Under the pieces are notes generated by a model, which was not told the DNA's origin, made no database searches, and saw only the letters and a list, made by a program, of their open reading frames with translations. This document shows positions 1 through 9,080 of a stretch of 64,000 nucleotides of DNA, piece after piece; the stretch's first letter is position 1, and each line of letters begins with the position of its first letter. The stretch spans positions 21,312,550-21,376,549 of the forward strand of contig NC_088201.1 of the NCBI RefSeq assembly GCF_037126465.1, written 5' to 3'. The position numbers were made by a program, and so were the translations under genes. The stretch is from Ornithodoros turicata (Eukaryota; Arthropoda; Arachnida; Ixodida; Argasidae).

Positions 1-90
1 AAAGCCATTCCAGGTTTAAAAAATCCTGAAACACGCATTTACGTGAGGATATCCATCCCCGAATTTTACTGTGCGCACACGCACACAGAC

Positions 91-790
91 CAGGGATGGG
101 TATAAATACAAAATACTTTGTCAAAATGGGTAAATACTCTTCATAAATGCTTTTCAATATAAGTATTTAAATACAAAATATAAATACAGTATCCGTAACT
201 ACTACCATAAATACTGTGAGGAGGATGTCATCTGGAAGTACAGAAACAACGATGAATAACAACAAATCAGCAAGGGACAATAGCATTTATTTGTTCGGTT
301 ATCATGGCAAATTTAATATTAGAAGTTTCTCGAAGACTGCATCTTTAAGGCGTCTCCTGTTCTGCCGTACAATCAGATTCGCGAAGGAGAACAGCATCTC
401 CACAAGTGCCGATGAACAAAGGCTTGTATTAAATTTGAAGAAGATGCTTCGTACAACAAGGTAATCAGCCGCGCCCATTGTCCGCAACAACAGCGAAAAA
501 CTCGCCGTCTAAAATGGTTTGTCGCATGCATGCTAGTTCAAACACTGCGCCCCAAACTCTCCCTTCTTCGCGAAAGGTCAAATACACGGCAACTTAAAGA
601 CATGAGTCAGTATATTCGGTATTTAGAAGTATTTATAAAGTATTTACAAGAACAAATACCAAAAATTGGTATTTAAATATAATTATAAATATATTTTTCG
701 AGCCTGTATTTAAACACAAAATATAAATGTATGTATTTATATTTTAAATAGTATTTTAATTACAATGTATTTAAATACTGCCCGTCCCTA
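91..790 (-). mobile_element. hAT-superfamily DNA transposon remnant
   Basis: This 700-bp element has imperfect terminal inverted repeats, CAGGGATGGG on the left and TAGGGACGGG on the right read inward, matching at 8 of 10 positions. The same 8 bp, ACACAGAC, flank it at 83-90 and 791-798; 8-bp duplications are characteristic of hAT insertion. The flanks are CA-rich, so part of that match could be chance. The interior is AT-rich and full of TATTTAAATAC-like words. The minus strand keeps the end of the transposase, listed separately. At 700 bp it is far shorter than an autonomous hAT element, so it is a deletion derivative. Confidence 0.82.
302..490 (-). pseudogene. hAT transposase C-terminal dimerisation fragment
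   Basis: About 45 codons on the minus strand match the hAT family C-terminal dimerisation region. The segment runs from FNTSLCSSALVE (residues 20-31 of the open frame), through LFSFANLIV, to NRRRLKDAVFEKLLIL near the stop. In active hAT transposases this region normally reads like PSSAxVERLFS, followed by a conserved NRRRL-type stretch, and mediates multimerisation. Here the conserved arginine after VE is methionine and a proline is cysteine. The N-terminal BED finger and catalytic core are absent. It is a broken relic inside the element with 8-bp duplications. Confidence 0.8.
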
Positions 791-798
791 ACACAGAC

Positions 799-2207
799 AC
801 ACACACTCACGCCCGCCCGCACGCACGTACTCCCAGCCACGCGCGCGCGAAAAAAAAAAAAAAAAGTCGAGGCGGGAAATTTTCTACGATTTGCGGAACT
901 GCACAATTTCTAGCTCGCACACATTTACATGTACATGAACAAGGTAGAACAGGAAAGTTCTTTAGTTTACTAACGTCATAAAACCTTGTGAGCCTAATCT
1001 TCCTCTATCATTGCCAATAACCCAACGTAACGAACACGCGTGGACGTGCTTTCACGATAACGCTCCCTAGTTAATCTTAATCTTAAAAGCTAACTTGTAA
1101 TGAATTTAGAGTCGGAAATTAATAAACAAGCTAAGAATTACGAAGCAGGAATCATTTTTGGCGGGGCGAATGTCCGGATATCGCGTCAGGTTTAGTCGGC
1201 GGACATATCGTCGCTTAGAGAGCGTCATTACAGATATTGCACGGTTATGAAACCAATCACTGAAGAAGGGTTCCCCTCCTACTTTTCCTTCTTCTTCGAT
1301 TCCTTTAGCACGGCACTTGTGTTCATTTTCTTCTCTCGGCGTTCTCTTGTGCGATGTCCGTCTCCTGTTTCTGTATATATATGGGGCTACCAAGTAATGT
1401 CACGCTGGAGAGGAAACGTTTCACCCTAGCTCAGTAGGGAGATTTAGCAGATTGGAAGGTCTTTGCGATAACTGTTCCGCAACAATGATTAGCCAAGCAC
1501 CTGATTCCTTTGAAGTGGCTGACATCACGTTGCCCATCTTTGATTTGACAGCTTCCTTTATCGTATCGTTTCCGCAGAGCGCTGCCGATCTGCGAAAACT
1601 CCCTAGCGTCTCGTGTGATGTCGTTCACGTCGTCCGGCAACACGGACGCCGTGGAGTTCCACCGTAGGTGGTGTGCTGCGGAACATTCGTACTAGTATAA
1701 AGTTCGCAGATGTGCCGCCGGCGGCGCCGCGAACGCTGAGGCGGCGCCGCTTTTTGGAACGCATGTGTGAGTAAGCCTTTACTGCGGCAGCTGCAGACGC
1801 GATGGCCGAAAATGAGGAACGCGAGCGGCGTGCAGCCGATAATGCCAGGAAGCGGCGTGTGACATAACGTGTCGCCATTGCGCTCGGCCAGATGTTCAGA
1901 AATGCCCACTAAAGAGTGCAGTGGATTTAACAGGAAGTGAACGCGTTTGCAGGCGACACCCGTGTTTCTGCACGAGGCCCATGGCAACCTATGGTCGGGT
2001 ATGCCGTTGCGCCACACGCAAATCATGTACGGTCACAGCGCAGGCACCGCCCTTCCTCAAGCTCTAATGCTACTGGTATCGTATTTCGTAGGCGTTTGGC
2101 ACCGCGCCAATCAGTACAGTTAATTTTTTTATACAAGCGCCGTTGCTCACTTACTTCCTTGATGTGAGAGTTATTGTCCAACAATTCCAATATCGCAATG
2201 GCATATA
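799..2207. other. Unassigned interval with an old dispersed-repeat fragment
   Basis: No gene is recognised. An A-run lies near 850-864. Positions 1436-1590 belong to a dispersed repeat whose relatives flank the inverted-arm element at 27955-28055 and 31337-31370. Around 1710-1752 there is a GC-rich segment with two copies of GCGGCGCCGC. Near 1802-1867 a short plus-strand frame, MAENEERERRAADNARKRRV, is rich in charged residues but stops soon after; I cannot assign it. Other open frames look like chance openings. Confidence 0.4.
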
Positions 2208-2209
2208 TA

Positions 2210-3128
2210 CGAGGGGCGTTCAAGTCAAACCGGGACTTTTCATTTTTCGCAAAAGTAAAATGAACTTACAGGCGAGAAATTAGTTTTATTTTTCAACGTA
2301 ATCTCCAGCTGGGCACTAATGCACTTGTCCCATCGTTTCACGAGGACCTTGATGCCAGCAGTGTAGAAATCCTTACCGGCGCGTAGCAGCCATGATCGGA
2401 CCGCATTCTTGACCTCGTCGTCGCAGCTGAGGTGGCGGCCCCCAAGGAACGCCTTCAGTGACCCAAAGAGATGGAAATCGCTGGCGCCGAGGTCTGGACT
2501 GTAAGGGGGATGTGGCAGCAACTCCCAGTCAAGTTTCATTAAGTTGCGTGTCGTGAGATGCGCGGTATGCGGGCGTGCATTCTTTGGTGATGAGGCCCGG
2601 CCGCTTCTGCTTCAGCGCCTTATGCACATCCCTGGGAACCTGGCAGTATTATGCACTATTGATGGTGGTACCACTGGGCAGAAAATCAACATGAAAAACG
2701 CCAGCCTTCCCAGAAAACCGTAGAAAAACGTTGGATGTTCTCAGGAACTCCGACACTGGGCTCTGAGCCGCCCCGGCTGGGATCGTCCTGCACTGATGTA
2801 CGGCCGTCTCGGAACCGTTTGCACCACACAAACGCTTTGCTGCGGCTAAGTTTATCGTGGCCATACTGAGCCTGAAGTCTTCTGTGAATTTCAGATGACT
2901 TTACGCCTTCATTCACGAGAAACTTCATGACAATTCGCTGTTCGATGTGCGCGCTCACCTCGTTGTCACCATCTTGTCCAGCACGTGCCTTCTGTTTTGC
3001 ACAAACTTGGAACCACCACGTGTTGAACGCGGAGGCCTGTCGCGTGTGAAAATGACGAAAAAGAAGTAGCGCGAGCCATTTGTACACTCAGGATACAGAA
3101 AGTCCCGGTTTGACTTGAACACCCCTCG
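2210..3128 (-). mobile_element. Internally deleted mariner element
   Basis: The element is bounded by TA dinucleotides at 2208-2209 and 3129-3130, as expected for Tc1/mariner insertion. Its 30-bp terminal inverted repeats begin CGAGGGGCGTTCAAGTCAAA and CGAGGGGTGTTCAAGTCAAA and differ at one position. A full mariner is usually about 1.3 kb, so at 919 bp this copy has lost several hundred bases. The missing part lies between the helix-turn-helix end and the middle of the transposase and includes the first catalytic aspartate. The well-preserved ends suggest a fairly recent, non-autonomous copy. Confidence 0.93.
2240..3000 (-). pseudogene. Mariner transposase, deleted and frameshifted
   Basis: The N-terminal DNA-binding part is read from about 2972 to 2770, with EQRIVMKFLVNEGVKSSEIH and a KAFVWCKRFRDGR stretch typical of mariner helix-turn-helix domains. 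The frame then jumps to VFHVDFLPSGTTINSA, which normally lies between catalytic aspartates one and two. A third frame, from about 2580 to 2240, has NARPHTA, PPYSPDLGASDF and the C-terminal tail. The third catalytic aspartate (SPDL) is present. The second is lost, because the usual HDNARPH reads PKNARPH, and the first is deleted. No functional transposase is possible. Confidence 0.9.
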
Positions 3129-3130
3129 TA

Positions 3131-4854
3131 TATAGTTCCTTCTAACAGGAGGTTGTCCTGGCATTGCGTCGCGTAGTTACCCCTTCTAACGAATGATCTT
3201 AAAGTGGTATACTTGTGCAAAGCACAGTTGAGAAAGATATTTGCATAAACGACACTCATAAAAATATATCAACAATACATGGCATGAGCGACATCGAAAT
3301 AGTTGCGAAGCGTTGAGCTTATATAACTCTGCAGGCTGTTAATATTATGACTCTGACTTGTCCCTTTGACGGCCGCTAATCAGTCCAGGGTACTGACTAG
3401 CCCTCTCGGTAGGTGCCCTCACCAGCTGCAATATTTGTACACCAGCAAAATAAAGCTGCGCCAGTTGGTTCAACCTCAACGCCTAGCCCATACTATGAGG
3501 TGTTAAGGGCACTCGAAACAACGAAAGCTTTGACATCACATAAGTTATTAGAGAGTTTTAGTAGATCTTTGATAACGTGGCTAGCGTCTCACCGTATCAA
3601 CCGGAACCGATCAGTGATTCTGATTCACGCACGAGTGCGATTGGTTCCGATAGAGACGATAACTTTATCAACGGTATACTAAAACTCACCGTTGCCACAC
3701 ACATCAACGAAACATGACCTTGGTATTTTCTTCACTTTCGAAAACAATTCGAAGGTGCGCACCCCTGTATGACGCTACGCAGCGCGAAGCATTCTTGCAA
3801 TCATCCTGCTTGGCTTTCGCTTAGCTTGGTTGTGCTCGCTCTCCGATCCAGCCTAGCCTTTCTGGCTAACATCGGGCAGTTTTCCTCAGAGTCCACGATG
3901 CTCACAGGAGCTCTCGTTAAACTTCGATTGTTCCAGCTCTCCACAACGCCGAATCCGCCGATTTAAAAAGCCAGTGATGTTTAGTCAAAAGTCAAGAGTC
4001 AAAGACGGAGAGACGAGACGAGGGACATGTGCTAACTCCTCTTGTATGTCCGTTTTTGTCTCCTGTCTGAGCGCTTCTCAGCCTATATACATACGGAATA
4101 CCAACAAGACCAAAGGTCTATATGTTGTACTCTCATAAAGTGGGAAGTAATGCCGTGGGAGTCGGGCTAGGCGATCGTGCGATTTAATTTCATATGCAAA
4201 CAAAAATGACAGAAATAATGATTCCCAGTATCTATACGTATCATCTGAGGTTATCTGCAGTGTTGCAAGTAACGAAGGTAAAGGCAGATGTACAAGGACA
4301 AGGAGGGAAGTGACACGAATCGGAAATTAACTCAACGTAAACCGTGACAGGGACGTCCCGCTGCATGCCAGGAAAGCCGGAAAAGGATGACAACGTGATT
4401 GCGTTATCTTTCGCACAATGTAAAAAAAAAGGTACACGAAGGATAGCGCTGCGCTCCAGGCTGATTGTCACGGTGTGAAAGAAGACGAGGTAACACCATA
4501 TTTCTTTTCTTTTTTCTTTGTCTGTGTGTGTGCTGTAGAAGTATCTAAAATTGACGCTGTATGACGCTGTCGTTAACACGCATACTGCATAACGTTCACA
4601 GCACAGTTACAGGGGCTCTACAGCGCAAAAAATTCACCTCGCGGAATGAAAGACGCGTTACCTTGACAACAATACAAAATGAGCAGGATTAATACGTTGG
4701 GTAGTTCGGAAGAAACCGCACTTTACATGCAACTCCCCTCTTCTCTTTTACTCAAGAGACGCGACAGATACCGATGTGGAAACAGAAACGGTGCGGATTG
4801 TAGCGCATCTTGAGAAGGAGAGAAGGGGGAAAGCGCAAACTGCGGTTGTCAAAT
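3131..4854. other. Interval with no recognised feature
   Basis: The longest open frame here (about 112 codons, minus strand near 4241-4579) shows no recognisable domain and is probably chance. I see no terminal inverted repeats, tandem array or RNA gene. Confidence 0.35.
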
Positions 4855-5158
4855 GTGACAAGTCGCTCAAGAAAAGTGTCACGAGAACGCTCGAAACTTC
4901 AGCATCTATTCAAAGGCATCTATTCAGCGTTGTTTCTTATCGGCATTCAAACATCTCGGCACACACTTGCCTGACAGCTTCCGCATATCCACCTTTTCAT
5001 GAATTACAAGCCCAATGGCGTACTCTGGATGTGCTTAAGGTCTCAGAATTGATTTAGCCGATATTGGTCGATCTGCCAAAATGAGGTCGTGGACACAATC
5101 AATGATTTCGGGAGTTGACACCGTCGGAGGTCTACCTGATCTTGCGGCGTCTTTGGTG
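4855..5158 (-). pseudogene. Mariner transposase fragment, second family
   Basis: Read on the minus strand, 5158-5055 encodes DAARSGRPPTVSTPEIIDCV followed by HDLILADRPISAKSI, the linker and second helix-turn-helix of a mariner transposase. Further along, MRKLSGKCVPRCLNADKK and a degraded stretch ending near 4855 align with the same region of the copy at 38270-38480. Stops and small indels interrupt the frame. The fragment lacks both transposon ends. A 5' end of the same family lies at 8830-9078 in the same orientation, so both may be pieces of one element split by the material between them. Confidence 0.8.
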
Positions 5159-5493
5159 CAGTGGCGGATCCAGAGGGGGGGGGGGGGGGGGCGTTCGCCC
5201 CTAAACGCGAGTTTACTTAGGTTTCCCTCTCTGCCCTCCCACACTACGCGCTTCGACAAAGAAACCGCCCCCTCCTCCAAAGCGATGGTCTGGATTCGCC
5301 CCTGCTTCGCTGTCAAAATCCCTACGCTGAAAGTTAGCACACCGCTTCGTCACGGTTGAGCATGATGGCACTCGTCACTCAATGTTTGCATCATGCTGTA
5401 TGATGCACTGATAGATTTCCCTTGGACTTTTCGTCTGTGCTTTAGGAACGATCCCGCGGCAAACGGCATTTACGAGGATGAGTGTACATACAG

Positions 5494-5743
5494 CCCCAAG
5501 CAGCACAATGTACTGAAAGTCGGGTGCAATAGGGGTGGACGGGTAGGTGGAATGCCTGGAACAGACTCCCGAAAAGATCATTGATAAGACACATACCGTC
5601 CACCCCTATTGCACTCGACTTTCAGTACATTGTGCTGCTTGGGGCGTTGATACGACGTAGGCGTTGTTTCCATACCATATCTCTACTGCGGCCCAAGCAG
5701 CACTTTCGACACTCGACTTTCAGTACATTGTGCTGCTTGGGGG
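5494..5743. repeat. Inverted repeat with a third copy beside the satellite
   Basis: Positions 5494-5541 and 5597-5644 are inverted copies of a 48-bp sequence with about one mismatch and a 55-bp spacer. The core includes AGCAGCACAATGTACTGAAA. Part of the same word occurs a third time at about 5714-5742 in the orientation of the right arm, directly before the first unit of the 71-bp array. This arrangement suggests the array began next to, or inside, a small transposable element. The family is not recognised. Confidence 0.75.
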
Positions 5744-8382
5744 CATGCGGCCGACTGATGCAGGCGGAAGAAAGTCGTCTGCGATAGGAATAGGTTATGA
5801 TTAGATCGTCATTGCATGCGGCCGACTGAAGCATGTGGAAGGAAATAGACTGCGGTAGGAATAGCTTAGGGGTAAATTGTAATTGCATGCGCCCGACTGA
5901 TGCAGGCGGAAGGGAGTAGACTGCGGTAGGAATAGGTTACGGTAAGATCGTTATTGCTCAACATTGCATCCGGCTAACTGATGCAGGCGGAAGGAAGTCG
6001 TTGCGGGACTAATAGGTTATGGTTAGATGGTTATTGCATGCGCCCGACTGATGCAGGCGGAAGGAACTAGTCTGCGGTATAGGAATAGGCTATGGTTAGA
6101 CCGTTATTGCGTGCGCCAGACCGATGCAGGCGGGATGACGACACGTGCGGTAGGAATAGGTTATGATTAGATCGTTATTGCATGCGGTCGACTGATGCAT
6201 GTGGAAGAAAATAGACTGCGGTAGGAGTAGCTTAAGGGTAAATCGTAATTGCATGCGGCTGACCTATGCAGGCGGAATGGAGTAGACTGCAGTAGGAATA
6301 GGTTAGGGGTAAGATCGTTATTGCATACGGCTAACTGATGCAGGCGGAAGGAAGTCGTTGCGGTACGAATATGTTATGGTTAGATCGTTATTGCATGCGC
6401 CCGACTGATGCAGGCGGAAGGAACTAGTCTGCGGTAGGAATAGGTTATGGTAAGACCGTTATTGCATGCGCCAGACCGATGCAGGCGGAAGGAAGTCGTC
6501 TGCAGTAGGAGTAGGCTATTTGTTAGATCGTTATTGCATGCACCCGACTTATGCAGGCGGAGGAACTAGCCTGCGGTAGGAACAGGTTATGGTTAGATCG
6601 TTATTGCATGCGCCCAACCGATGCAGGCGGTAGGAATAGGTTACGATTAGATCGTTATTGCATGCGGCCGACTAATGCAGGCAGAAGAAAGTCGTCTGCG
6701 GTAGGAATGGGTTATGATTAGATGGTTATTGCATGCGCCCGACCGATGCAGGCGGGAGGAAGACAGGTGCGGTAGGAATAGGTTATGATTAGATCGTTAT
6801 AGCATGGCGGCATCGTTATATTGCGGCTATTGCATGCAGGCAGAAGCAACTAGTCTGCGGTAGGAATACGTTATCGTTAGATCGTTATTGCGTGCGCCCG
6901 ACTGATGCAAGCGGAAGGAACTAGTCTGTGGTCGGAATAGGTTATGGTTACACCGCTATTGCATGTGCCCGACTGATTCACGCGAAAAGAAATCGTCTGC
7001 GGTAGGAATAGGTTATGGTTAGATCGTTATTGCATGCGCCCGAATGATGCAGGCGGAAGGAAGTAGACTGCGGTAGGAAAAGGTTATGGTTAGATCGTTA
7101 TTGCAAGGGCCGACTGATGCAGGCGGAAGGAAATAGTTGCCGTAGGAATAGGTTATATGATTAGATCGTTATTGCATGCGGCCGACTAATGCAGGCAGAA
7201 GGAAGTCGTCTGCAGTAGGAATGGGTTATAGTTAGATCGTTATTGCATGCGCCCGACCGATGCAGGCGGGAGGAAGACACGTGCGGTAGGAATAGGTTAT
7301 GATTAGATCGTTATAGCATGGCGGCATCGTTATATTGCGGCTATTGCATGCAGGCAGAAGCAACTAGTCTGCGGTAGGAATAGGTTATGGTTAGATCGTT
7401 ATTGCAAGGGCCGACTGATGCAGGCGGAAGGAAGTAGTTGCCGTAGGAATAGGTTATATGGTTAGATCGTTATTGCATGCGGCCGACTAATGCAGGCAGA
7501 AGGAAGTCGTCTACGGTCGGAATAGGTTATGGTTACACTGTTATTGCATGCGCCCGACGCGGAAAGAAATCGTCTGCGGTATAGGAAGAGGTTAGGGTCA
7601 GATCGTTATAGCGTGCGGCTGACTTATGCAGCCAGAAAGAAGTCGTCTGCGGTAGGAATATGTTGTGGTGAGATCGTTATTGCATGCGACCGACTGATGC
7701 AGGCGGAAGGACGTAAACTGCGGTAGGAATAGGATAGGGTTAGGCCGTTATTGCATGCGCGCGACTGATGCAGGCGGTAGGAAGTGGTCTGCGGCAGGAA
7801 TAGGTTATTGTTAGATCATTATTGCATGCGACCGACTGATGCAGGCGGAAGGAAGTAGATTGCGGTAAGAAGAGGTTAAGGTCAGATCGTTATAGCGTGC
7901 GGCTGACTGATGCAGGCGGAAGGAAGTCGTCTGCGGTAGGAATATGTTATGGTTAGATTGTTATTGCATGCGACCGAGGGATGCAGGCGGAAGGATGTAG
8001 CTGCGGTAGGAGTAGGTCAGGGTTAGATCGTTATTGTATGCACCCGACTGATGCAGGCGGAAGGAAGTGGTCTGCGGTAGGAATAGGTTATTGTTAGATC
8101 GTTATTGCAAGCGGCCCACTCATGCAGGGGGAAGGAAGTAGACCGCGGTAGGAAGAGTTTAGGGCCAGATCGTTATTGCAAATCCTTGTAGTTGCGACTA
8201 TCTTCTCCGCGTATTTTAACTACATATCCCCCCTCCCGACTGATGCACTCGGACGGAAGTCGTCTGCGGTAGGGATATGTTAGGCTTAGATTGTCATTGC
8301 ATGTGGCCGAATGGTGCAGGCGGAAGGAAGCCTGGCTGCGGTAGGAATAGGTTGGGGTTATATCGTTATTGCATGCGGCCAT
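5743..8382 (+). repeat. Tandem array of ~71-bp units (about 37 copies)
   Basis: A diverged tandem array has a unit reading approximately GCATGCGCCCGACTGATGCA, then GGCGGAAGGAAGT, a TCTGCGGTAGGAATAGGTTA block and GGTTAGATCGTTATT, totalling 71 bp. Units vary in the ACTAGT/GTCGTC segment and in single bases. One aberrant block, ATAGCATGGCGGCATCG, occurs at about 6800 and again at 7314, giving a 514-bp spacing. Another landmark, TTGCAAGGGCCGACTGATGC, recurs at 7101 and 7402, giving 301 bp. Local duplication of multi-unit blocks therefore shaped the array. The frames inside it are artefacts. A centromeric or heterochromatic role cannot be judged from one array. Confidence 0.93.
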
Positions 8383-8829
8383 GAACAAATTAATGACGGA
8401 CCGGATCGGTAGATACGTCGTCTGCTTCACTCTTGTTTCGGTGTATATGCTTTCCAGAAGTTCTATAAACCTCCGTTTTCATGAAACAGTTTCTGTTATT
8501 CTGAGTGATATATGTTTATTTGGCGCTTACTGGGAAAAATAGGCTGCACAATACAAAAGTTGCAACTCTTTTTTTTATATTTCTGTCTGCTCTTTTTGTC
8601 TCGATAGTGGCGCTGAAGTAGTGAGATATAGACGATATAGACGCCTGACTGAGATATGACACTGCTTGGGCTGCTACATGAAAGGTTAATTCCGTAGTAT
8701 AAATCGGAAAATTTGACATTTTTAATACTTTTCCCGTGCAAAATAGTAAACTCTTGCAACGAACCTTCACGCATGGTGTTTTTTTGTGGTCTTTTGTTCA
8801 TATTTCTTTTTAGAAGCCGCAGGGTCGAT
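8383..8829. other. Interval after the satellite, nothing recognised
   Basis: This AT-rich stretch has no recognisable gene. The open frames on both strands near 8496-8801 are short and domainless. Confidence 0.35.
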
Positions 8830-9078
8830 ACTGACGTTCTTCCGAGTTTTCGTCTGCATAAACAGGGTCTTCATGACAGCCCGAAGTTCAACCTTTGAAA
8901 GATTTCACGCCAGTAGTCGACATGGTTCTGTTGATAGCCCCAGCAAAATTAAGGCTTGGCGTTACAAACGTACAATTTGGCTTCTTCTTCTTGGTCTCGC
9001 TTTTTGTGTCTACGATAACGAGATCGCGTTCCCGTGTCTGGAAGTAGGTCGGGCCGAGAAGTTTTCAGCACGCCCTCG
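8830..9078 (-). mobile_element. 5' end of a mariner element, second family
   Basis: On the minus strand the sequence starts at 9078, next to TA at 9079-9080, with an end reading CGAGGGCGTGCTGAAAACTT and continuing CTCGGCCCGACCTACTTCC. The first codons of the transposase follow. The stretch matches the end and first coding bases of the copy starting at 37867 (CAAGGGCGGGATGAAAAGTT and so on). The alignment fades near 8830, after roughly the first 20 codons. It is a truncated 5' piece with no function. Confidence 0.82.
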
Positions 9079-9080
9079 TA

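Noticed and set aside
1802..1867. Charged peptide MAENEERERRAADN... as a helitron or transcription-factor exon
   Set aside because: Only about 21 codons before a stop, with no supporting neighbouring domain.
5743..8382. CRISPR-like array
   Set aside because: Units are contiguous, diverged 71-bp tandem repeats without unique spacers, in a eukaryotic context; it is satellite DNA.
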